DNA from: Treponema parvum
Lineage (GTDB): Bacteria; Spirochaetota; Spirochaetia; Treponematales; Treponemataceae
Assembly: GCF_017893945.1 (NCBI RefSeq)
Contig: NZ_CP054257.1
Span: 992,001-1,056,000, forward strand
Direction of reading: 5' to 3'
DNA: 64,000 bases
Under the pieces are notes generated by a model. That model was not told where the DNA came from. It ran no database searches and worked only from the letters and a program-made list of their open reading frames with translations. This document shows positions 34,206-41,700 of the stretch, in pieces. The position numbers were made by a program, and so were the translations under genes. Each line of letters begins with the position of its first letter. Position 1 is the first letter of the stretch.

Positions 34206-34859
34206 ATGCTGCACAGCGGACAAGTATTTTCTATAGCCAGAGATAACGAGATCGTGGAAGGCTGCACCGTATCGGAAACCGTCTTGCAGGGAAGTTCCTG
34301 CTGTATGACGGTGTTTTCTCTTGCGGCTATGACGAACATAAGCCCTGAAAGCTACGGCTATCCTAAAATTTGGAAGATCGAAGAAGGCGGCGCAAAAGTC
34401 CTATATCTTTCGGACGACGGTCAAGGCCTAAAAAAAGGAGACATTTTTGTCGTACCGCAAAATATACCGGTAGGAATAAAGACTGAAAAAGGATGCGTGT
34501 ATTCTGAAATAATATTTTTTAAGGAGTGTGCTATGAACAGTATTTTAAAAAGCGCAGAAATTTTTAAACTGAAGGATCTTCTTCCCTATAAAGAAGGGAA
34601 GGTTGTGAACATGGATCTTGTTGACGATCAAAAGGCTAAATTTGTGATCATGTCCTTTGACGAAGGAACCGGTCTTCCCGAACATTCCGCTCCGGGCGAC
34701 GCTATCGTGTTCGGGCTCGAAGGCGAAGGTATAATCGGTTCCGGCGGAAAAGAATACCGCATTCACGAAGGAGAAAACTTTAAATTCGATAAAAACGGAA
34801 GCCATTATGTAAAGGCCTCAGGCAAATTCAAAATGGCGCTGCTGCTTATCCGCGGTTAA
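34206..34859 (+). CDS. Double cupin-domain protein
   Basis: The 217-residue protein contains two cupin barrels: the N-terminal one is degenerate (residues 10-105; KGDIFVVPQNIPVGI), while the C-terminal one has recognisable motifs (LPEHSAPGDAIVFGLEGEG around 148-166 and ENFKFDKNGSHYV). One histidine in each C-terminal motif (H150, H195 region) could bind a metal, but the second-motif glutamate pattern is incomplete. An AGGAGG site lies well placed before the ATG. It sits between the DUF364 and methyltransferase genes, probably in one transcription unit. Similar small cupins occur next to Crp/Fnr regulators in anaerobes. The ligand is unknown. Confidence 0.82.
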   Translation: MLHSGQVFSIARDNEIVEGCTVSETVLQGSSCCMTVFSLAAMTNISPESYGYPKIWKIEEGGAKVLYLSDDGQGLKKGDIFVVPQNIPVGIKTEKGCVYSEIIFFKECAMNSILKSAEIFKLKDLLPYKEGKVVNMDLVDDQKAKFVIMSFDEGTGLPEHSAPGDAIVFGLEGEGIIGSGGKEYRIHEGENFKFDKNGSHYVKASGKFKMALLLIRG

Positions 34860-34907
34860 AAATTCGAATCGGTTTACGTCGGTTTACGAGCGCGGGCGGA
34901 GTGTTTT

Positions 34908-35693
34908 ATGATAGAAGCGGGTCATGTATTTTTAGCGCGGCTGGGCAAAACCGTATTGCGCCCCGGCGGAACGGCAGCTACCGAATGGCTTATCGATCGG
35001 GCGGATATACGGGCGGATACTGAAATTCTTGAAGTTGCGTGTAACACGGGCAGGACGATGATCCGTCTGAGTAAGAGGTTTAACTGCAGCGTTACAGGCG
35101 TCGATATTGATAAAGCCGTTCTTGCAAAAGCGGCTGAAAACATCAAAAAAAACGGCCTTCAGAATAAACTTTCCGCAGTCTACGGCGACGCACAGGCTTT
35201 GCCGTTTAAGGACGGAAGCTTCGACCTTATCATAAACGAGGCAATGCTTACCATGCTCTCTGATAAAAATAAAGATAAGGCTCTCAAAGAATATTTTCGC
35301 ATATTGCGCCCCGGCGGAATGCTTTTGACACAAGATGTGGTCTTTACTGTAAAAGATCCGTCGCTGCAAAAGTATCTTCGCTCCGGGCTGAGCAAGACGA
35401 TAAATGTGAGCGTCGAACCCCTTGATCTTGACGGCTGGAAAGAGAAATTCCGTTCAAACGGATTTGACGTTACACAAAAATACGGAAAAATGACATTGTT
35501 AAGCCCGTCGGGGATGCTGCACGACGAAGGCTTTTTGCAGACTTTGCGCATAATAAGAAATGCAATAAAAAAAGAGAACAGATCCGCATTCGGCAGGATG
35601 TTTTTGTTTTTCAACAAGAATAAAGATACTTTGGGCTATGTTTGCAATGCGTGCGTAAAACCGGCGAACGTCATGACGCCGCCGGGCGCGTAG
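34908..35693 (+). CDS. Class I SAM-dependent methyltransferase
   Basis: This 261-residue methyltransferase has motif I EILEVACNTGRTMIRLS (residues about 39-55, with CNTG in place of the usual GxGxG), the acidic VTGVDID strand, GDAQALPF, and the post-motif RILRPGGMLLTQD. It belongs to the UbiE/COQ5-like small-molecule group by its ALPF and LRPGG signatures. A 48-base gap follows the cupin gene, with a weak GGAGTG ribosome site. The substrate is unknown; its setting with DUF364, cupin and Crp/Fnr genes hints at a metal, metalloid or thiol substrate. Confidence 0.85.
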   Translation: MIEAGHVFLARLGKTVLRPGGTAATEWLIDRADIRADTEILEVACNTGRTMIRLSKRFNCSVTGVDIDKAVLAKAAENIKKNGLQNKLSAVYGDAQALPFKDGSFDLIINEAMLTMLSDKNKDKALKEYFRILRPGGMLLTQDVVFTVKDPSLQKYLRSGLSKTINVSVEPLDLDGWKEKFRSNGFDVTQKYGKMTLLSPSGMLHDEGFLQTLRIIRNAIKKENRSAFGRMFLFFNKNKDTLGYVCNACVKPANVMTPPGA

Positions 35694-35736
35694 TCTTTCT
35701 TTACCGATACACGGCAGTCAGATACACGGCAGACGA

Positions 35737-35765
35737 TTGACTTTTTTAAATCAAATAGTTAGCAT
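35737..35765 (+). promoter_or_regulatory. Predicted promoter of gpmA
   Basis: TTGACT (35737-35742) and TAGCAT (35760-35765) are separated by 17 bases, about 30 bases before the start codon. The -10 overlaps GTTAGC, a half-site of the nearby Crp/Fnr dyads, without a matching second half. Upstream, GATACACGGCAG is repeated directly at 35706 and 35721. Confidence 0.45.
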
Positions 35766-35794
35766 TAATCGATTTTATAACACGGAGAAAAACA

Positions 35795-36541
35795 ATGACA
35801 AAGCTGGTTTTGGTACGTCACGGTGAAAGCGAATGGAATAAATTAAATCTTTTTACCGGTTGGACGGATGTGGATTTAAGCGAAAAGGGACATGAAGAGG
35901 CAAAGGCCGCAGGAAAGCTTTTGAAAGCGGAAGGATATGATTTCGACGTTTGCTACACGTCGTATTTAAAGCGGGCGATCCATACTCTTAATCATATACT
36001 CGACGAGATGGATAGAAACTGGCTTCCTGTCGTTAAAACATGGAAACTTAACGAGCGCCATTACGGTTCTTTGCAGGGACTCAATAAATCCGAAGTTGCG
36101 GCCAAGTACGGTGAAGAGCAGGTAAAAATCTGGCGCCGCGCATTCGATATAAAGCCGCCCGCTCTCGAAGACAACGACGAGCGTTCCGCCAAAAAGCAGG
36201 CCATGTACAGGGACGTGGATCAATCCCTTCTTCCCGCAAACGAAAGCCTTGAAACGACGATAGAACGCGTCGTTCCTTATTTTGAAGACGTGATCAAAAA
36301 AGACATGAAGGCCGGTAAACGCGTAATCATTGCGGCACACGGAAATTCATTGCGCGCTCTCGTAAAATATTTTGACGGTTTGAACAAAGATGAAATTATA
36401 AATGTCAATATTCCTACAGGCGCCCCCTTGGTATACGAATTTGACGATAACTTTAAAGTAGCAAAAAAATACTATTTAGGCGATCAGGAAGCTCTCAAGG
36501 CAAAGATGGAAGCCGTCGCCAACCAGGGCAAAAAGAAATAA
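35795..36541 (+). CDS. gpmA: 2,3-bisphosphoglycerate-dependent phosphoglycerate mutase
   Basis: This 248-residue glycolytic enzyme interconverts 3- and 2-phosphoglycerate through a phosphohistidine. The catalytic motif [10 protein letters not shown] has the nucleophile His10/11. [27 protein letters not shown] and the second histidine in [13 protein letters not shown] are all present and match the dPGM family over its full length. A GGAG site precedes the ATG. It is followed by a clear terminator and is monocistronic. It is a housekeeping gene and shows no unusual features. Confidence 0.97.
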   Translation: MTKLVLVRHGESEWNKLNLFTGWTDVDLSEKGHEEAKAAGKLLKAEGYDFDVCYTSYLKRAIHTLNHILDEMDRNWLPVVKTWKLNERHYGSLQGLNKSEVAAKYGEEQVKIWRRAFDIKPPALEDNDERSAKKQAMYRDVDQSLLPANESLETTIERVVPYFEDVIKKDMKAGKRVIIAAHGNSLRALVKYFDGLNKDEIINVNIPTGAPLVYEFDDNFKVAKKYYLGDQEALKAKMEAVANQGKKK

Positions 36542-36630
36542 ATTTGATTTTGATATTTGGTAATGAGGCTGCCTAAAAAGTAGTTGACTTTTGAAGCAGC
36601 TCCGTCTTCTTTGGTATAATCTCTTAATAT

Positions 36631-36664
36631 AAGCCCCCGTCTACCGGCGGGCTTGTTTTTTTTT
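36631..36664 (+). terminator. Rho-independent terminator after gpmA
   Basis: AAGCCCCCG and CGGCGGGCTT form a GC-rich stem around a short TCTAC loop (36631-36653), followed by TGTTTTTTTTT. The remaining gap to 36823 has TATAAT at 36745-36750, a possible -10 for the following operon, and nothing else recognisable. Confidence 0.8.
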
Positions 36665-36823
36665 GCACGGAATTTCGCGCGCAATAACAGGAACAGCGGA
36701 CAAGAAGTGTGAACAGGGGAGTGGAAGATTTTTCTTTTAGGTTGTATAATGCTAACAAGAAGTAGCAACGGCTTTTATATCCCGCACACACCGTAAAGCA
36801 TTGCCGCTTTGACCGGAGGTTTC

Positions 36824-39208
36824 ATGCAAGTTTTAATTATAAACCGCTTGTTCCGTAAGTTCGGGGAAATTCAGATAAAATTCAGATGGCTTTTTTTGAT
36901 CGTCATGATTGCTATCACCGCCGTCGGATTTTTAGGACTTAAAAAACTTGTGATAGAAGACCAGCAGGAAAGCTGGTTTGACGACAGAGAAAAAATAACG
37001 CAGGCGACTAACCGTTTTGAAGATACTTTCGGCAACGAGGATGTCATCACGGTTTTGGTTCAGACGGAAGACGTTTTTGATACCGATGTTCTTAACATGA
37101 TCAAAGAGCTCGGCAACGAAATGATGGAAACAATCCCTTACGCCAGGGACGTAACTTCCATAGTGGAAGTTTCCGTCGTAAAAGGAACCGATGACGGAAT
37201 GCAGGTTGTAACTCCGTTTGAAGACGGAATTCCCGACACCGGTACGGCCGAAGGCAGGGCGCAGATGGAATCGATCAGAAAATTTCTGCTTTCCCGCGAA
37301 GCGCTTGCAAACAAACTTGTTTCCGAGGATTCAAAAGAAACGTGGATAATTCTTTACCTTTATGATTACGGTGAAGAAGACGATAACGCGCGTACCGGCA
37401 TGTATAAGGCGGGGCGTGCGGCGCACAAACTTTTGGACGATCCCAAATGGAAAAATCCTAAGTGGAATTTGCTTTGCGCCGGCATCCCTTATACGGAATG
37501 CGAAGAAACGGATACAATGCGCGTGGAAATGTCAAGAAGCCTTTTGGGCGGATTTTTAGCTATGATAATCTGCCTTATCCTGTTCGTTCGCTCCGTGAGA
37601 GGTCTTGTAGTTCCTATATTTTCAACGATAGGCGGAATAGGCGTTGTGTTCGGTTTTATGTCGCACTTCGGCATAACGGCCGACCAAAACATGATGACAA
37701 TTCCCATTTTGCTGGGCATGGCGCTGTCCGTCGGCTATTCTATACACTATATAAATTCGTTTAAGCTGCATTTCAGGCAGACGGGGCTTAGAAAAGAAGC
37801 CGTCGTGATGTCGGTGGAAGAGACAGGCTGGCCTTTGTTCTTTACGGCGCTCACAACTATAGCTTCTCTCGTCTCTTTTGCCTTAGTGGATATAGGGCCT
37901 CTTAAATGGCTGGGCGTAGTATCCTCTTCGACGGTATTTGTCGTGTTTTTGTATGTGATAATCCTTATTCCTATATTGCTTTCTTTCGGCAAAGACCGAA
38001 AAAAAGACGACAAAACCGAAATTCAAAAAAACACTAAGGCGGATTTTGCATTTGAATCGTTCGGGCAAAGCGTTTTAAAATACAGTAAACCGATTGTCGT
38101 GGCAGGGCTTTTTGCGGTAGCCGTTTTTGTGCCGGGGATTTTCAAAATATACGTAACCCTTGACTATATCCAGATGGCGGGGTTAAAGATCCCGTATATC
38201 GCGCGTCTTGCCGCACTTCAGGATACTCAGCTGGGATCCGTCTATTCCTATAAGATTTTGATAGAATATCCTGACATAGACGAATTTAAAAAGCCGGAAC
38301 GCATGTTTGCGCTTGAAAAACTTGAGCAGAGACTTTCGAATTTAAGCCTTACAAGAAAGACAAACGGAATTCCGCGCGTAAAGTCGGTTCTCGACATAGT
38401 AAAAGAGACAAACCGAATGCTTAACGGCGACGATCCGGCTTATTATACTATTCCGGACGATGAGGATCTGCTTACTCAGGAACTGTTTTTATATGAGATC
38501 ACGGGAGGCGACAGACTTTATGATTGGCTCAACGCCGATTATAATACAGTCTATGTGACGGTAGATCTTTCAAATTACGATGCTACTAAAATGGTATCCG
38601 ACATTTCCGAGGCTGAAAGAGCCGCTGAAGAGCTGTTCCCCGGCGCTGAAGTTTCTGCGATCGGTTCCGTTGCGGAATTTGCAGAGATGAACGGAAAAAT
38701 CGTAAACGGTGAAATAAAATCGTTTACGGGTTCTTTTATAATGATCGCGATTATGCTGATCCTTGTGTTCACAAGTATGAGGACGGGACTTATAGGAATG
38801 ATTCCGAATGTCGTTCCCGTGATAATTCTTGCGGGAATTATGGGATACCGCCGCTACCAGCTCGATATGATGACTATGACTATAATGCCCATGATCTTAG
38901 GTATTGCCGTCGACGATACTATCCATTTTATAAATCACGTAAAGTATCTTTACGAAAAGAGCGGCAACTATAAAAAAGCGATCCTTCGTACCTACCGCGA
39001 AATAGGAAAGACGCTGGGTATGACGACAGTCATAATATGTACAATGTTCTTTGTTTACGTGTTAAGTCCGTTTAACACCATGCACCGTATCGGCCTGCTT
39101 GCGATAATAGGTCTTTTGACGGCGCTTTTGGCGGATTACCTTATGACGCCTACACTGATTTATCTGACAAAACCATTCGGAAAAGAATTTGACGGAGAAG
39201 AGATATGA
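36824..39208 (+). CDS. RND/MMPL-family membrane exporter
   Basis: The 794-residue protein has two repeats, each with one transmembrane segment, a large periplasmic loop and then five membrane segments, the topology of MMPL/HpnN-type RND transporters. Conserved GMALSVGYSIHYINSF (TM4 region) and its counterpart LGIAVDDTIHFINHV are visible, the second with the paired aspartates used in proton relay. CGGAGG lies five bases before the ATG at 36824. The gene is followed by LolA-like and DUF1302-like genes in one operon, a combination associated with moving lipids between the membranes. Lipid substrate is inferred from this context. Confidence 0.88.
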   Translation: MQVLIINRLFRKFGEIQIKFRWLFLIVMIAITAVGFLGLKKLVIEDQQESWFDDREKITQATNRFEDTFGNEDVITVLVQTEDVFDTDVLNMIKELGNEMMETIPYARDVTSIVEVSVVKGTDDGMQVVTPFEDGIPDTGTAEGRAQMESIRKFLLSREALANKLVSEDSKETWIILYLYDYGEEDDNARTGMYKAGRAAHKLLDDPKWKNPKWNLLCAGIPYTECEETDTMRVEMSRSLLGGFLAMIICLILFVRSVRGLVVPIFSTIGGIGVVFGFMSHFGITADQNMMTIPILLGMALSVGYSIHYINSFKLHFRQTGLRKEAVVMSVEETGWPLFFTALTTIASLVSFALVDIGPLKWLGVVSSSTVFVVFLYVIILIPILLSFGKDRKKDDKTEIQKNTKADFAFESFGQSVLKYSKPIVVAGLFAVAVFVPGIFKIYVTLDYIQMAGLKIPYIARLAALQDTQLGSVYSYKILIEYPDIDEFKKPERMFALEKLEQRLSNLSLTRKTNGIPRVKSVLDIVKETNRMLNGDDPAYYTIPDDEDLLTQELFLYEITGGDRLYDWLNADYNTVYVTVDLSNYDATKMVSDISEAERAAEELFPGAEVSAIGSVAEFAEMNGKIVNGEIKSFTGSFIMIAIMLILVFTSMRTGLIGMIPNVVPVIILAGIMGYRRYQLDMMTMTIMPMILGIAVDDTIHFINHVKYLYEKSGNYKKAILRTYREIGKTLGMTTVIICTMFFVYVLSPFNTMHRIGLLAIIGLLTALLADYLMTPTLIYLTKPFGKEFDGEEI

Positions 39209-39993
39209 CTTATTTAAAGAAAATTTTACTTGTATGCGCTTTTGCTTCGGTTTTTGCAGTTTTACCGGTTTTTTCTCAGACGGCCTACGATATAATGAAG
39301 GCCAGCCGTGACAGGTACGAAGGCGATACCGCGGTTTACGAGATGCAGATGACGCTCATAGCCAAAAACGGCACGAAACGCTTGAGAGAGGTTTCTTATT
39401 TTTCTAAGGATTACGGAGACTACAAACGAACCGTTATGTTTTTTTTAACGCCTAAAGACGTTACAGGCGTAGGCTATCTTGTCTGGGAATATGATGAAGA
39501 AGGCAAGGACGACGACACGTGGCTTTACATGCCTGCCATGAAAAAAGTTCGGCGTATCGCAGGCTCCGGAAAAGACGACTATTTTATGGGAACCGATTTT
39601 ACCTACAACGATATGGGTAACCGTGAGCTTTCAAAAGATGATTTTTCGATTTTAAACGAAGAGACTGTTGACGGCTTTGCCTGCTGGAAAATACAGTGCG
39701 TTCCTCATGATACGACGGAGCGCAACAGCCGCCGTGTCTATTGGATCAGAAAAGATAATTATATAGCGATAAAAGGCGAGCTTTATAACAGACAAAAAAA
39801 TCTTGAGAGAGTCCTTTCCGTAAAGGATGTGGAGCAGATCGACGGCATTTGGACGGCAAAAACGTTTTCTATGGAAAATCTGGCAAGCGGACATTCTACC
39901 TTGCTCGAAATTAAAAACATAACGTATAACAAGAGCCTTGACGACTCGATTTTTACGGTGGCGTCGCTTGAAAAAGGCCGGATGGGTAGATAA
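39205..39993 (+). CDS. Outer membrane lipoprotein-sorting (LolA-like) protein
   Basis: This 262-residue periplasmic protein has a signal peptide (residues 1-25, VLPVFSQ|T) and a LolA/LppX-like half-barrel fold of the type fused or linked to RND exporters. Recognisable segments are KRTVMFFLTPKDVTGVGYL, YMPAMKKVRRI and MGTDFTYNDMG. Its start overlaps the exporter stop by four bases. It probably accepts a lipid or hydrophobic molecule from the RND protein and carries it towards the outer membrane. It is not LolA itself, and its cargo is unknown. Confidence 0.88.
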   Translation: MTYLKKILLVCAFASVFAVLPVFSQTAYDIMKASRDRYEGDTAVYEMQMTLIAKNGTKRLREVSYFSKDYGDYKRTVMFFLTPKDVTGVGYLVWEYDEEGKDDDTWLYMPAMKKVRRIAGSGKDDYFMGTDFTYNDMGNRELSKDDFSILNEETVDGFACWKIQCVPHDTTERNSRRVYWIRKDNYIAIKGELYNRQKNLERVLSVKDVEQIDGIWTAKTFSMENLASGHSTLLEIKNITYNKSLDDSIFTVASLEKGRMGR

Positions 39994-40004
39994 AAAAGAT
40001 AATT

Positions 40005-40139
40005 ATGCAGGTTGCGCACGAGCTTGGCGGCATAGTAAGTTTGGGTGCAGATGCGGTGCGCCGGTTTCTCCGTAAGCGTGCGTCGATCTGCAGCGTAAGT
40101 GCCGCCGCGGTTTTTAGAAGATGTCGGGAGGTTTTATGA
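40005..40139 (+). CDS. Small ORF translationally coupled to the DUF1302-like gene
   Basis: A 44-codon frame starts 11 bases after the LolA-like stop and ends in a TGA that overlaps the next gene's start in an ATGA. The peptide begins MQVAHELGGIVSLGADAVRRF and is arginine-rich in its second half. It has no visible Shine-Dalgarno and no known relatives that I can name. The exact ATGA overlap suggests it may be translated and couple translation of the outer-membrane protein, but chance cannot be excluded. Confidence 0.35.
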   Translation: MQVAHELGGIVSLGADAVRRFLRKRASICSVSAAAVFRRCREVL

Positions 40140-41458
40140 AAAAAAGTACGATATTTGCGGCAGTCTTCCTTTGTATACTGTGTGCGCCGGCATTTACACA
40201 GGATACGGGATTTTCCGTAAGCGGCTTTGTCGATACGTTTCATTCCGTCCAGTTGTTCAAACCCGATAAAATATCTTCGGGAGGCGGCGGACGTCCCGTA
40301 AGCGACACCGATAATTCGGACAGACAAATTTTAGACTCAAGGACCAGGGTTCGCATGGAACTTTCCGCCTATGCGGACGACTGCAGCGTGTTTATTTCTG
40401 GCAATGCGTCGTATGACGGAACGTGTAAAAGCCGTACCGAAATTGAGCTTAAAGAAGCCTACGCAGATTGGACTTACGGCAGCTTCGGCATAAGAGCCGG
40501 TCGGCAAATAATTGTCTGGGGCAAATCCGACGGCGTTCAGATCGTTGACATCGTGTGCCCGCTTGACAACACAAGTCTTACCGGATCGGATATAACCGAC
40601 CAGAGGCTTCCCGTAAACGCGCTTTCCTTTAACCTGCGCTCCGATATGCTTTCGCTTGACGTAACCGCCATCCCGGTTTTTACGCCTGCAAAAATGCCGC
40701 AAAAGGATAATCCGCTGTACGGCGTCCTTTTTCCTTCATATTCATCAGGGAATGCGATGACTTGGAAAGAGCCGGAAGAAGTCCGCTTTTCGCTTAAAAA
40801 CACGGAATACGCGGTAAGACTTTCGGCATGGCTTCCGTTTGCGGATCTGGCCGCAAGTTTTTTTACCGGGAACGACGACACGGCCGTGTACGCCATGAAA
40901 AGCGACGCCTCCGGCATAACTCTAGACGGCTCTTATGACAGAATCTATATGTCGGGCCTTGAGTGCGCAATACCCTTAAGCGATTTTGTCCTTCGTGGAG
41001 AATGTGCTTTTATAGGAGGAAGACGCTTTTCAGGGAAAAAATGGGAAGTTTTACCGGACGGCTACATGCTTTGTTCTCCTGTAAAGAAAAATCAGATCCG
41101 CGCTCTTTTGGGATTGGACTGGAACCGCAGCGGCTGGACTTTTACGGCGCAATACATAGAAGATGTTATTCTAGCCTACGATGAAGATGAAATTTCAAGA
41201 AAACAAAGAATTCCCGCTGCAACTTTAAGCATTGAAAAATCGTTCATTCACGACACTCTGACGTTAAATTTTTCCGGGGTCGTCGATATAAACGATTATG
41301 ACTGCGCCTTGTATCCTTCGGTAAAATATTCCGTAAATGATTCTATAAATGTAAAGTGCGGGGCGTATGTCTATACTTCAGGCCGTGAAGACTCAAGCGC
41401 GTACGGCAGAATGAAGGACGCGAGCTGCGCTTGGATAAAGATGGTTTACAGCTATTAG
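40136..41458 (+). CDS. DUF1302-like outer-membrane beta-barrel protein
   Basis: This 440-residue secreted protein has a signal peptide (residues 1-23) and alternating-residue beta strands throughout, ending in a terminal strand CAWIKMVYSY with the C-terminal aromatic residue typical of barrel proteins. The segment YADWTYGSFGIRAGRQIIVWGKSDGVQ, here spread over residues 108-136, matches the RxGRQxxxWG pattern of DUF1302 proteins, which accompany RND/LolA-like lipid systems. GGGAGG precedes the ATG at 40136. It is the last gene of the operon and is predicted to form the outer-membrane end of the pathway. Confidence 0.8.
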   Translation: MKKSTIFAAVFLCILCAPAFTQDTGFSVSGFVDTFHSVQLFKPDKISSGGGGRPVSDTDNSDRQILDSRTRVRMELSAYADDCSVFISGNASYDGTCKSRTEIELKEAYADWTYGSFGIRAGRQIIVWGKSDGVQIVDIVCPLDNTSLTGSDITDQRLPVNALSFNLRSDMLSLDVTAIPVFTPAKMPQKDNPLYGVLFPSYSSGNAMTWKEPEEVRFSLKNTEYAVRLSAWLPFADLAASFFTGNDDTAVYAMKSDASGITLDGSYDRIYMSGLECAIPLSDFVLRGECAFIGGRRFSGKKWEVLPDGYMLCSPVKKNQIRALLGLDWNRSGWTFTAQYIEDVILAYDEDEISRKQRIPAATLSIEKSFIHDTLTLNFSGVVDINDYDCALYPSVKYSVNDSINVKCGAYVYTSGREDSSAYGRMKDASCAWIKMVYSY

Positions 41459-41690
41459 CCTGAATGTCGAGTTTTGAAAGTATTTCTAAATATTCTTTCG
41501 GCGAGAACGCCGTCTGCTTAGCCGCGGTCGAGCTTTTAGGGCAGAATTCTGTAAGTATAACGCTCGAAGCGTCACGCAGCCGGAACCTCGCCTTGAGCAT
41601 CATTTTATTTATTTTCTCGCCATTCATTGATACATGAAATGGTTGGGAATTTCGAGTTTTAGAAAACTCGAAATCTAGGCTATTATTAGG
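41459..41690 (+). repeat. Repeat fragments between the DUF1302-like and RNB genes (copy C)
   Basis: The gap opens with CCTGAATGTCGAGTTTTG (41460-41477), the start module of the dispersed repeat, and closes with a perfect hairpin ATTTCGAGTTTT/AAAACTCGAAAT (41651-41684) that could stop both convergent genes. Between them lies a minus-strand frame of modest coding appearance (starting at 41627) that overlaps the DUF1302-like gene; it is not accepted as a gene. Confidence 0.5.
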
Positions 41691-41700
41691 TTTTCGGACG

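Noticed and set aside
35706..35763. Crp/Fnr half-site GTTAGC before gpmA considered as a regulon member
   Set aside because: Only one half of the dyad is present and gpmA is a housekeeping gene with its own terminator; not enough to include it.
41343..41627. Minus-strand frame of 94 codons across the end of the DUF1302-like gene
   Set aside because: It overlaps a well-supported gene on the other strand. Part of the product looks protein-like, but no family could be named, so it was not listed as a gene.
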